From assembly GCA_948607205.1 (NCBI GenBank), contig CAPERS010000005.1, positions 11,919 to 75,918 on the forward strand: a DNA stretch of 64,000 nucleotides. Direction: 5' to 3'. A program made the position numbers and the translations under genes. Under the pieces are notes generated by a model, which searched no databases, was not told where the DNA came from, and saw only the letters and a list, made by a program, of their open reading frames with translations. Below, piece after piece: positions 15,650 through 23,322 of the stretch. Origin of the DNA: an uncultured Eubacteriales bacterium (lineage in GTDB: Bacteria; Bacillota; Clostridia; Christensenellales; UBA1242). Within the stretch, counting starts at the first letter, position 1, and the number at the start of each line of letters is the position of its first letter.

Positions 15650-15689
15650 GTTTCAAATCCTCCGATTGTTAGAATTTGACAAAATTAAA

Positions 15690-15719
15690 ATATTATTTAT
15701 CTATGACAAAACAAGTCAA
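15690..15719 (-). promoter_or_regulatory. Promoter of the SIMPL gene
   Basis: TTGACT (15714-15719), 18 bp, TAATAT (15690-15695) on the minus strand. Confidence 0.5.
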
Positions 15720-15843
15720 ACTTTGGCATAAAATACATAACTTCTTAGGTTTTTCGATAAAAATCCAAAAAATATTAAATTGTTTTTAAAAAATGTTGCT
15801 AATTCATTTGACTTTTGGGGTTGAAAACTTTTACAATTTGTTT

Positions 15844-15850
15844 TGTCGAA
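15844..15850 (+). promoter_or_regulatory. Spo0A-box-like 7-mer, copy 2
   Basis: TGTCGAA within TTTTGTCGAATTTTG, 42 bp before the ATG at 15892; conserved with copy 1. Confidence 0.35.
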
Positions 15851-15891
15851 TTTTGTAATATTATGTCAAAAAGAAAAGGGTCTTATTGGTT

Positions 15892-16566
15892 ATGAAAGGG
15901 AAAATTTTCGCTTGCATCATGCTTGCCGTAATCATTTTAACTGGTGTAGGCATTGGAACAGGGCTATACTTCCGTGACAATCCAGATTCCTTTTTGCCGG
16001 GAAACAGTGAGGGTTACGACGACCCAAATAAAAATCCAAGTGGTGACAATGACAATTCAATAATAATACCAGATGAACCAAACCTTCCAGATGACAATGA
16101 CACAACAAAACCTGAACTTCCTGAGGAGCCAGAAACTCCTGAAATTCCTGATGATACAGAAAAGCCAACTGAACCCGAAATCCCAGAGGAACCAGAAATA
16201 CCAGAAGAGCCAGAACTTCCTACTGAACCAGTTGAACCTACTGAACCTGAAGGACCTGACTTTTCAACTTTCTATGTTGAAATTGAGAATGAGATAGTTC
16301 GCCTTGTTGACTTTTTGTATATGATGACAAGTATTGAAATGGGAGTAAGTGTCATTGAAACAAGCGTCATTAAAGAAAACGAATTTGTTTCTTACACAAT
16401 TTCATTTATTGAAGAAGAGATGTATGACTTTGAAATTGTTAAAGGGTATTTCAATGATGCAGTATCCATAGGCACAATCACAATCGAGGGCGAGAACTTT
16501 TCTTCAACATATGAATTCAACGATGACAACTTCTCAATCAAGATTGATTACACAATAACGGTATAG
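15892..16566 (+). CDS. Pro/Glu-rich membrane-anchored surface protein, copy 2
   Basis: A 224-residue paralogue of the protein at 11520-12182. The first 80 residues (membrane anchor and start of the stalk) differ at only a few positions; the Pro-Glu stalk has a different number of units; residues about 130-200 are clearly diverged; the last 20 (TIEGENFSSTYEFNDD onward) are again almost identical. Conserved ends with a variable exposed middle suggest selection or recombination on the exposed part. Function unknown. A TTG two codons before the ATG is a possible alternative start. Confidence 0.65.
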   Translation: MKGKIFACIMLAVIILTGVGIGTGLYFRDNPDSFLPGNSEGYDDPNKNPSGDNDNSIIIPDEPNLPDDNDTTKPELPEEPETPEIPDDTEKPTEPEIPEEPEIPEEPELPTEPVEPTEPEGPDFSTFYVEIENEIVRLVDFLYMMTSIEMGVSVIETSVIKENEFVSYTISFIEEEMYDFEIVKGYFNDAVSIGTITIEGENFSSTYEFNDDNFSIKIDYTITV

Positions 16567-16595
16567 AAAAACAGCGTAAATCTTCGCTGTTTTTT
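16567..16595 (+). terminator. Terminator of Pro-rich gene, copy 2
   Basis: AAAAACAGCG and CGCTGTTTTTT arms; counterpart of the hairpin at 11491. Confidence 0.85.
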
Positions 16596-16614
16596 GTGTT
16601 TATGCCGTAATTAA

Positions 16615-16647
16615 TAAAAATATCACTAATTTTTAGTGATATTTTTT
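16615..16647. terminator. Hairpin with A and T flanks
   Basis: AAAATATCACTAA and TTAGTGATATTTTTT form a stem around TTT; it ends the broken leftward gene and contains its TAG stop codon. Confidence 0.7.
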
Positions 16648-16888
16648 GAATCAATAAGTTCTAGTATCTGATTTGAAAGTCTTATGATAGTATTCATTTT
16701 CCAAGACATAGACGCGTCTATGAAATCAGTCTTTTTCTCAGGTGTATAGAACTTACACTTAGTGCAACTTTTTCTAACTTGTGAGCGCAAGCAGTGACCG
16801 CAATTTAATCTGAAAACATCTGCATATCAGGTCGATAAATAAAGTGCTGTTTAAAAAATTTGCAATCGTTCCTTTGTTCCTCTAACAT
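16626..16888 (-). pseudogene. Frameshifted small Cys-rich (zinc-knuckle) gene
   Basis: A perfect AGGAGG site precedes an ATG at 16888 that opens only 27 codons (LEEQRNDCKFFKQHFIYRPD, then MQMFSD and stop). In the -1 frame the sequence continues at once as LNCGHCLRSQVRKSCTKCKF and on to a TAG at 16626. One extra T in the TTTT run just before the stop would join them as ...MQMFFRLNCGHC..., an 87-residue protein with CxxF, CGHC and CTKC pairs like small zinc-binding proteins of Clostridia. Either a recent single-base deletion or a sequencing indel; programmed shifting is less likely because no slippery heptamer is visible. Confidence 0.65.
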
Positions 16889-17011
16889 TTTTTCCTCCTT
16901 TTTATAAAAAATAGCATGTTTTTTTATAACGTTACCCCGAAATATAGGGGTATAACGACGCAAATAGGATAGCACTTTATTTATCAAAATCTAATTCACT
17001 TTTTGTAATAG
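16889..17011. other. Intergenic DNA with a GC-capped dyad
   Basis: Contains the AGGAGG site of the broken gene and a dyad ACCCC...GGGGT near 16932-16950 (8-nt loop). No gene is supported here. Confidence 0.4.
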
Positions 17012-17125
17012 TGCAAAAGGGGAATATTTAAAGGTTTTGAAAAAGAGAAACCTGAAGAGAAAAAAGAAATAGGCGACAAAATCCAAACACCAAAAGTTAA
17101 ACCTAACAAGATTTTCTTTGACTGA
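17012..17125 (+). pseudogene. C-terminal remnant of a truncated gene
   Basis: An open frame without a start codon, entered from a TAG at 17009, reads CKRGIFKGFEKEKPEEKKEI and GDKIQTPKVKPNKIFFD, then TGA, followed at once by a strong terminator. The Lys/Glu/Pro-rich tail plus terminator is what the 3' end of a real gene looks like; the 5' part is missing. It could also be chance coding potential, since the frame is only 37 residues. Confidence 0.4.
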
Positions 17126-17126
17126 T

Positions 17127-17155
17127 AAAAAAGCAACGCCACTGTTGCTTTTTTT
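17127..17155 (+). terminator. Terminator after the gene remnant
   Basis: AAAAAAGCAAC-GCCACT-GTTGCTTTTTTT. Confidence 0.85.
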
Positions 17156-17171
17156 GTGCCAGATGAACATG

Positions 17172-17375
17172 CTTGACCTAACATGGTTAATATTCAGGAA
17201 AAAATTATAGAAAAAAAGCGCATAATGCGCATAAAAAGTGCATTATGCACTTGCTTGACCGAACACGATTTTTATTTAGGAAAAATTTTAGACAAAAAGT
17301 GTCTAAGACACCGGACCGACCAAATAAAGCAAATATTTAGATAAAATTTTTAGATAATAAGTGCTTAAAGCACTT
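17172..17375 (+). repeat. Palindromic repeat block A (upstream of typA)
   Basis: Three repeat units of about 60 bp. Each begins with a version of CTTGACCGAAC (17172, 17254; degenerate CGGACCGACC at 17312), continues through an A/T-rich stretch with TTTAGGAAAAATTTTAGA-like sequence, and ends in a short palindrome: 17218-17230, 17237-17251, 17299-17311 and 17359-17375. The palindrome stems differ in sequence but stay self-complementary, and the central triplet is TAA or TTA. The same family recurs at 19561-19712. Confidence 0.75.
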
Positions 17376-17402
17376 GTATTTTTGAAGATAATGTGGTAAA
17401 AT
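17374..17402 (+). promoter_or_regulatory. Promoter of typA
   Basis: TTGTAT (17374-17379), 17 bp, TAAAAT (17397-17402) with TGG just before it (extended -10). The -35 box overlaps the end of the last palindrome of repeat block A. Confidence 0.6.
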
Positions 17403-17427
17403 GTTTTAGTTAAAAAGGAAGAAAGAA

Positions 17428-19260
17428 ATGACAAACGAAAAAATCAGAAATATTGCAATTATTGCCCATGTAGACCATGGTAAAACAAGCCTCGTTGACG
17501 CACTACTCAAACAAGGTAGCGTTTTCCGCGATAACCAAGCGGTCGAAGATAGAGTTATGGATAGTAACGCTATCGAAAGAGAAAGAGGAATCACTATCCT
17601 TTCAAAAAACTGCTCATGCATGTATAACGGCGTAAAAATCAATGTTGTCGACACACCAGGACACGCTGACTTCGGTGGTGAAGTTGAACGTGTGCTCAAA
17701 ATGGTTGACGGCGTTCTTCTTGTTGTTGATGCCTATGAAGGTCCAATGCCTCAAACTCGTTTCGTGCTTGAAAGAGCGCTCGGACTTGGACTTAAAGTTG
17801 TTGTGGTTGTCAACAAGATTGATAGACCGGACGCACGTATAAACGAAGTTATTGACGAAGTGCTTGAACTTTTCCTTGACCTCGATGCTGATGAAGAGCA
17901 ACTCAACTCTCCATTCGTTTTTGCATCTGCAAGAAATGGAATTGCTTCAACTGACAAAAACACTGTTGGCACAGATATGAGTCCACTTTTTGAAACTATC
18001 CTTGCACATATTCCAGCGCCACAAGGCGAAGATAATGGCAAAGCACAAGTGCTTGTGTCTTCTGCTGAACATAACGAATATGTCGGCAAACTTGCTGTCG
18101 GAAAAATTAATCGCGGAACACTTAAAGTTGGTCAAAGCGTAACTCTTTGCAACTTCCACGATGAGAGCAAAAAATTTCGCTCAAAAATTGTGAGTTTGTT
18201 TGTGTTTGAAGGTCTTAAAAAAGTTCCTGTTGAAAGTGCAACTGTTGGCGAAATTGTCTGCATTGCAGGTCTTGAAAATGTCAACATTGGCGACACAATC
18301 TGTGACGCTGAACAAGTTGAGCCAATCGAGTTTGTCAAGATTGCAGAACCTTCTGTTGAGATGACTTTTATGGTTAATGACAGTCCATTCGCTGGCAAGG
18401 AAGGCAAGTTTGTGACTTCTCGTCACATTCGTGAAAGACTCTATAAAGAAGCGGTGAAAGACTTGTCACTTAAAGTTAGTGACGGCGAAACTGCTGAAAA
18501 ATTCAAGGTGTGCGGTCGTGGAGAAATGCACCTTTCAATCCTTATCGAAAACATGAGAAGAGATGGCTATGAATTCCAAGTGAGCATGCCAAAAGTTCTC
18601 ATCAAAGAAATTGACGGCAAAAAATGTGAGCCAATTGACAGGCTTTTCCTTGACGTTCCTGAAAACTGCACAGGCGTTGTTATGCAAAAAATGGGCGTTA
18701 GAAAAGGCGAACTCCTTGGCATGACGCCTCACGGAAGTCGTATGAAAATGGAGTTTCTTATTCCATCACGTGGACTTTTCGGTTTCAAAAGTGAACTTCT
18801 CACTGACACAAAAGGCGAAGGCGTTATAAACTCAGTTTTTGAAGAATATCAGCCATGGAAGGGCGAAATCAATCGCCGTGAATTTGGCTCACTTATCGCA
18901 CACGAAAGTGGAGAGTCAATCGTTTATGGTCTTTTCAATGCGCAAGAGCGCGGTGACCTCTTTATCGGCGCTGGCGTGCCGGTTTATGCTGGAATGGTTG
19001 TTGGTCAAAACCCAAAAGGTGACGACATTGTTGTCAATGTCTGCAAAAGAAAGCACCTTTCAAACTGCCGTTCTTCTGGCGCTGACGAAGCACTCAGACT
19101 CACTCCACCAAAAAGAATGAGCCTTGAAGACGCAATTGAATTCTTGGCTGACGACGAAATTTTGGAAGTGACTCCAAAAAGTATGCGCATCAGAAAGATT
19201 ATCCTCGACCACAATATGCGCATCCGTGAACGCGGAAAAATCATGAGAGGAGAAATTTAA
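17428..19260 (+). CDS. typA: Ribosome-associated GTPase TypA/BipA
   Basis: A 610-residue translational GTPase, normal family length. G1 AHVDHGKTSL (about residues 12-21), the switch I segment ERERGITI, G3 DTPGHADF, G4 NKIDR and a G5-like SARNG are all intact. Domains II, III and V follow, then the family-specific C-terminal domain (ANVRSSGADE-like segment here SNCRSSGADEALRLTPP). TypA binds 70S ribosomes near the A site and aids ribosome assembly and growth under stress, notably cold. The start has AAGGAAG. A small membrane protein gene follows after 1 nt. Confidence 0.97.
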   Translation: MTNEKIRNIAIIAHVDHGKTSLVDALLKQGSVFRDNQAVEDRVMDSNAIERERGITILSKNCSCMYNGVKINVVDTPGHADFGGEVERVLKMVDGVLLVVDAYEGPMPQTRFVLERALGLGLKVVVVVNKIDRPDARINEVIDEVLELFLDLDADEEQLNSPFVFASARNGIASTDKNTVGTDMSPLFETILAHIPAPQGEDNGKAQVLVSSAEHNEYVGKLAVGKINRGTLKVGQSVTLCNFHDESKKFRSKIVSLFVFEGLKKVPVESATVGEIVCIAGLENVNIGDTICDAEQVEPIEFVKIAEPSVEMTFMVNDSPFAGKEGKFVTSRHIRERLYKEAVKDLSLKVSDGETAEKFKVCGRGEMHLSILIENMRRDGYEFQVSMPKVLIKEIDGKKCEPIDRLFLDVPENCTGVVMQKMGVRKGELLGMTPHGSRMKMEFLIPSRGLFGFKSELLTDTKGEGVINSVFEEYQPWKGEINRREFGSLIAHESGESIVYGLFNAQERGDLFIGAGVPVYAGMVVGQNPKGDDIVVNVCKRKHLSNCRSSGADEALRLTPPKRMSLEDAIEFLADDEILEVTPKSMRIRKIILDHNMRIRERGKIMRGEI

Positions 19261-19261
19261 T

Positions 19262-19522
19262 TTGAACCCAAAACAGAGCAGAGATTTAAGAAAGAATTAC
19301 AAAAGACTTATGATATTTTTGATATCTTTCTTTGTCTTTGCTCTTATTGTTTGTTATCTTCTTATGCGCACAGGCATCTCGCCAATTCTTAACGGTTTCA
19401 TTATTATCGTTTTAGCCTGCATTTTCTACTTGTTATTTTTGTTTATTTGTGCTAAAATTGATAAAAGAAAGGAAGAGCGCATGAAAGATGAAGAAACCAA
19501 AGACCCTTTCATAAAGCATTGA
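19262..19522 (+). CDS. Small two-helix membrane protein
   Basis: An 86-residue protein with a basic N-terminus, two membrane segments (about residues 17-35 and 41-63) and a charged cytoplasmic tail (KIDKRKEERMKDEETKD). I do not recognise a family. Translation appears to begin at a TTG (19262), one base after the typA stop; AGGAG lies inside the typA end, 9 nt upstream. The gene is thus coupled to typA. No known functional link. Confidence 0.6.
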   Translation: MNPKQSRDLRKNYKRLMIFLISFFVFALIVCYLLMRTGISPILNGFIIIVLACIFYLLFLFICAKIDKRKEERMKDEETKDPFIKH

Positions 19523-19560
19523 ATGCTGTTAACAGATTTTAAAATGCAATCAATGCAATG

Positions 19561-19712
19561 CTTGACCGAACGAAGTATATTAATGAATACAGATTATAGA
19601 CTGAAAGCGCATAGTGCGTATAAAAAGTGCCTGAGGCACAGTGCATGATGCACTTGACCGAATGAGAAATGTATTTGGAACAAAGTTTATAGATAATAAG
19701 CGGATAATCCGC
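19561..19712 (+). repeat. Palindromic repeat block B (upstream of dnaB)
   Basis: Two units of the family seen at 17172-17375: CTTGACCGAAC at 19561 and CTTGACCGAAT at 19653, each running through A/T-rich DNA to palindromes at 19607-19619, 19627-19639, 19641-19653 and 19700-19712. The central triplets are TAG, TGA, TGA and TAA. The last palindrome ends 7 nt before the GGAGG of dnaB. Just upstream, GCATTGAATGC (19516-19526) is a further small dyad. Confidence 0.75.
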
Positions 19713-19726
19713 AATGGGAGGATAGA

Positions 19727-21160
19727 ATGAGCGAATTTAAGATTATGCCACATAACTTGGAAGCTGAGCAGGCACTGCTTGGCTGTGTTTTGATTGACGT
19801 TCAAATCCAAGCAGATATTCTTGCTCTTATTGACCCTGTGGATTTTTATTCTGAATCTCATCAAAATATCTTCAAAGCAATGCAAGCGGTTTACACAAAA
19901 AATATCCCAGTTGACTTCGTAACTCTCGCCGATAACCTTGAAAAAAGCGGAACCTTAGAAAAGGTTGGTGGACTTGAATACATAACCATTCTTTCAAACT
20001 CAGTTCCTTCGGCTGTTAACTATAAGTTCTACCTCGACATTGTCAAAGCAGACTCAATCAAAAGAAAACTTATTAAAAGCGGACAGGAAATAATCGAAAA
20101 AGCCTATTCGGCAGAAGATAAACAAGAAGTTTTGAACTTTGCTGAAAAGTCGGTTTTTGATATCGCTGATAAACAAGGCTCATCTTCACTTGAACATGTC
20201 GGCAAGCCGGGTGGTGCAATCAAACAGGTTATCGACAAGTTCGACACAATCGCAAATGACCCAACTTCGCTTAGAGGAATTCCAACAGGCTTTAAAGAAT
20301 ATGACGCCATGACAAATGGTCTTCAAAACAGTGACCTTGTTCTTCTTGCAGCGCGTCCAGGTGTTGGAAAAACCTCTTTTGCAATGAATATTATTGTAAA
20401 TTCTGCCATTAAACATGGCAAAAAATGCGCAGTGTTCTCACTTGAAATGTCAAGAGCTCAACTTATGCAAAGGGCAATCTGTTCGCTTGCAAAAGTCAGT
20501 ATGGCGAAAGCGCTTAACGGAACAATGGGGCCAGAAGAATGGAATCGCATTTGGTCAGCAACAAAACAGCTTGAACAAAGTTCAATATATATAGACGACT
20601 CATCAATGACAACCCCATCTTCGCTTATATCAAAGTGTCGTCAACTTAAAGCCAAGGAAGGTCTTGACATAATTATGGTTGACTATATCCAACTTATGTC
20701 ATCTGGAAAGTCAAGAGTTGAAAGCAGACAAAACGAAGTTTCTGAAATTTCAAGAAATCTCAAAATTGCAGCGAAAGAACTTAATGTTCCGGTCATCGCA
20801 CTTAGCCAGCTTTCTCGTTCTGTTGAACAGCGACAAGGCGACCATAGACCTGTTCCTTCAGATCTTCGTGATTCTGGTGCGATTGAGCAGGACGCAGACA
20901 TAATTTTGTTCTTGTATAATCCTGAGAAATATAACGACGTTCCGCAAGAGGACGAGCCAGGAACAATTGAACTTATCGTTTCAAAGCATAGAAATGGTCG
21001 AACAGGAACGGTTAAACTTCGCTGGATAGGCGAGTATACCACATTTGTTAACCTTGATGAACGTGTCAATGTGCGTGAAACTCAAAGAGTTCAAAGCAAA
21101 GATGTGACAGAAACACCAGTTGAGAAAATTGACAATGATGTTTTTGGCGATGATGAATAG
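19727..21160 (+). CDS. dnaB: Replicative DNA helicase
   Basis: A 477-residue hexameric helicase that unwinds DNA at the fork (DnaB; called DnaC in B. subtilis). The N-terminal domain begins MPHNLEAEQALLGCVL, typical of the family. The RecA-like domain has LVLLAARPGVGKTSFAMNI (Walker A, about residues 204-222), VFSLEMSRAQLMQR, DIIMVDYIQLM (Walker B) and VIALSQLSRSVE; the C-terminal KHRNGRTG is present. No intein. GGGAGG precedes the ATG. It is followed after 8 nt by two exported-protein genes. Confidence 0.97.
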   Translation: MSEFKIMPHNLEAEQALLGCVLIDVQIQADILALIDPVDFYSESHQNIFKAMQAVYTKNIPVDFVTLADNLEKSGTLEKVGGLEYITILSNSVPSAVNYKFYLDIVKADSIKRKLIKSGQEIIEKAYSAEDKQEVLNFAEKSVFDIADKQGSSSLEHVGKPGGAIKQVIDKFDTIANDPTSLRGIPTGFKEYDAMTNGLQNSDLVLLAARPGVGKTSFAMNIIVNSAIKHGKKCAVFSLEMSRAQLMQRAICSLAKVSMAKALNGTMGPEEWNRIWSATKQLEQSSIYIDDSSMTTPSSLISKCRQLKAKEGLDIIMVDYIQLMSSGKSRVESRQNEVSEISRNLKIAAKELNVPVIALSQLSRSVEQRQGDHRPVPSDLRDSGAIEQDADIILFLYNPEKYNDVPQEDEPGTIELIVSKHRNGRTGTVKLRWIGEYTTFVNLDERVNVRETQRVQSKDVTETPVEKIDNDVFGDDE

Positions 21161-21168
21161 GAGGGAAA

Positions 21169-22110
21169 ATGACTGAAAGAAAAATGTTTAACAAAAAATG
21201 GCTTGTTGCGCTTTCAATTTTGGTGCTTGTGGCAATAACAGTGACAATGGTTGTTGTGTTCTTGCCAAAGAAGACAGACAAGGCAATTGAAAAAATTTAT
21301 CAAAATGAAAGCACAATGTTTCTTCAATCAGAAAATGAGAAAACCTTGTATAACTCATTTGTTGATAAACTTGATGTTGTTCCTTCTTATAGAGGCGAGG
21401 CAAATTTTGCAAAAACAATCTCAGAAACAATGCACGATGTTGTTCTGTTTTATAAAGATAGCCTTCTGTATGCAGAAAGCGACGGAACTTTCCAAGATAA
21501 CTATGGCAAGATTGTCAACGGAATTGACAGAGCAAATGATAGCAAAAATCGCATGAATAACATGCTTGGTGAAATTGAAGAAAAAATTGAGGCTGGCTCA
21601 ATCAGCAACTTAAGAACTGCTTGGCGTGATTATAGAAGGGAATTTGTTGTTTATTTGAATGAATATTCAACAGCAATCGAAGGAATGAGCGCTGTGTATC
21701 AAAACAGCCTTCCAAAAGGTGTAAGACAAAATCAATTCACCTATGACGTTCTTGATTCAGTTAACTACTTTCTTGACTATATCATTGAAGACTATCAATA
21801 CATGGTCAATGTTGATGTGCGTGACAATGCAACAACAAGCACATTTGCGGGCGGAGTTAAAATTGAAAAATTTGAAAACTTTGTTGAAAAATATTTGAAT
21901 AACAAAACAATCATATCTTCTGTTGAATATTCTTCATCTTTGCAAAGTGACATGACCAAAATCAAATCGTTTAAAGAACTTTACAAAGCAAACTTGGGCG
22001 ATGTGATAAAAAGCATTAAGGCCGATTATGGTTTTGCAGGAATTTCTCAAGATACGCAAGGCCTTCTTGATACAGTAAAAACTTTTCTTAATGGAGGGTG
22101 CAGAGCATGA
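21169..22110 (+). CDS. Membrane-anchored protein of unknown function
   Basis: A 313-residue protein: one N-terminal membrane helix (about residues 11-32), then a long, mostly helical extracytoplasmic part rich in Asn, Glu and Tyr without Cys until the last residues. I do not recognise the family. AGGAGG precedes the ATG; the gene lies 8 nt after dnaB and its TGA overlaps the ATG of the next gene (ATGA), so this protein and the following lipoprotein are co-translated and probably act together at the cell surface. The placement behind dnaB may reflect transcription only. Confidence 0.6.
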   Translation: MTERKMFNKKWLVALSILVLVAITVTMVVVFLPKKTDKAIEKIYQNESTMFLQSENEKTLYNSFVDKLDVVPSYRGEANFAKTISETMHDVVLFYKDSLLYAESDGTFQDNYGKIVNGIDRANDSKNRMNNMLGEIEEKIEAGSISNLRTAWRDYRREFVVYLNEYSTAIEGMSAVYQNSLPKGVRQNQFTYDVLDSVNYFLDYIIEDYQYMVNVDVRDNATTSTFAGGVKIEKFENFVEKYLNNKTIISSVEYSSSLQSDMTKIKSFKELYKANLGDVIKSIKADYGFAGISQDTQGLLDTVKTFLNGGCRA

Positions 22111-23183
22111 AAAAAAGAAATTTTTTTAAAATTGCAATGGCTGGAATAATGGTTTGTTCAGGTTTTGCACTAGTTGCTTGCGGTGGCTCTCAAGATGACC
22201 AAAGCGCTTTCAAAAAAATGGATTCTTTAGTGGAAGAAATGAAAGCAAATTCTTCAAGTGACTCTGATAACAGTAAACTTTTCAGAACTGGCAACGTTTA
22301 TAACTTGTCATCAGAATTCATTTTGTCTTCTTTCAACTTGACTGAAGATAAAACATATCAAGCACTTTTTGCCCTTCCTATGAATTATATTTCTTCACAT
22401 TATAACATTCTTAAAGATGTTGAAGCAAAAAAAGACCTCACAAACGAAGATAGACAAGCAATCAATCAATTGAAAACAGACATTGACGCAATGCAAAGCG
22501 AATATAACAAACTCAACTTGCAATATCAAAGACTTAAAACCTTTCCAAACGCGTCAGGTCATGAAATAATCTATCAAGGCGAACTTCAAGAATATCGCTA
22601 TAAAACAACAGATATTGTTGGCACAACATATAAAGTTGCACTTTCACTTGCCAATGTTGAAGAAGAAGTTTTATCTTTCTACACTGGTAAAGTAACAAAG
22701 AGCAAACTCGAAGTTCAAGATTCAGTTGAAATCAGAGATTATTTTTCACTTTTTGTTGGTCAAGATTATTATACTCTTCTTCTTAAAAACAGCAAATCTT
22801 CAAACCTTTCTGAAAGCGTGGAAATAATTGAAAACGCAAACAATGACTTCGAAAGTTTTGTTAAGGAAATCTGCGTGCCAACAGAATTGAAAGTGCTTTC
22901 ATCTGGCTCTTCTGGCGGAACAACTGTTGCTTACAATTCAAAAGTTGATAACCTTTTGAAAGTTAATGGCTTAATCAAAAATGATAGAGAAATTATGACA
23001 AGAGCAACAAATGAGTTTTCTTTCTATAACTTCATGCTTTCTTACAGTGGCGATGAAAAATTCAACATTGATAATATTAAAGACTTGAAAAATTATGAAG
23101 ATATTCATGTTCACGCAATAGAAGACTATTTCTCAATCATTCTTAAAGGTTACACAAATAATATCAAAAGCGTTATTATTTAA
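22107..23183 (+). CDS. Lipoprotein of unknown function
   Basis: A 358-residue lipoprotein. The signal peptide MKKRNFFKIAMAGIMVCSGF ends in the lipobox LVAC, so Cys25 should be lipidated. The mature protein is largely helical, with a coiled-coil-like stretch around residues 105-150, followed by a mixed C-terminal domain. No family recognised. The start is the ATG overlapping the previous stop (ATGA), with GGAGG upstream; a GTG three codons earlier is less likely. Partner of the membrane protein encoded just upstream. Confidence 0.7.
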   Translation: MKKRNFFKIAMAGIMVCSGFALVACGGSQDDQSAFKKMDSLVEEMKANSSSDSDNSKLFRTGNVYNLSSEFILSSFNLTEDKTYQALFALPMNYISSHYNILKDVEAKKDLTNEDRQAINQLKTDIDAMQSEYNKLNLQYQRLKTFPNASGHEIIYQGELQEYRYKTTDIVGTTYKVALSLANVEEEVLSFYTGKVTKSKLEVQDSVEIRDYFSLFVGQDYYTLLLKNSKSSNLSESVEIIENANNDFESFVKEICVPTELKVLSSGSSGGTTVAYNSKVDNLLKVNGLIKNDREIMTRATNEFSFYNFMLSYSGDEKFNIDNIKDLKNYEDIHVHAIEDYFSIILKGYTNNIKSVII

Positions 23184-23238
23184 GTGCATTTGGTGCTTAA
23201 AAAACATAAAAACAGTTAAGAGCTATTGGCTTCAAAAT

Positions 23239-23269
23239 ACGCAATATGTTTTGACATTTGCGTTTTTTT
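23239..23269 (+). terminator. Terminator of the dnaB operon
   Basis: ACGCAA and TTGCGT arms, with extra pairing, then TTTTTTT. The loop of this hairpin contains the -35 box of the gltX promoter. Confidence 0.75.
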
Positions 23270-23279
23270 GTGTCATAAT
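23251..23279 (+). promoter_or_regulatory. Promoter of gltX, nested in a terminator
   Basis: TTGACA (23251-23256), 17 bp, CATAAT (23274-23279) with TGT before it. The -35 box lies in the loop and the spacer in the right arm and T run of the upstream terminator. Confidence 0.65.
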
Positions 23280-23322
23280 ATCATGAAACAAAATTTGTTT
23301 ATTTAAATAATTAGGAGAAATT

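Larger units (their letters stand above)
15763..16595 (+). repeat. Right arm of the large inverted duplication
   Basis: Inverted copy of 11491-12314, including upstream region, gene and terminator. Single-base differences are scattered in the upstream part; one missing A at about 15877 separates the reading frames just before the shared ATG. Confidence 0.9.

Noticed and set aside
16805..16888. Programmed -1 frameshift in the zinc-knuckle gene
   Set aside because: No X XXY YYZ slippery heptamer and no downstream pseudoknot are evident; a one-base loss in a T run explains it more simply.
16996..17184. 62-codon minus-strand frame with a hydrophobic stretch
   Set aside because: No ribosome site; it reads antisense through a terminator and a more plausible plus-strand gene tail.
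17172..19712. CRISPR array or integron attC sites
   Set aside because: The palindromes vary in sequence while the spacers are similar, the reverse of CRISPR; no integrase or cassette genes; dyads are too short for attC.
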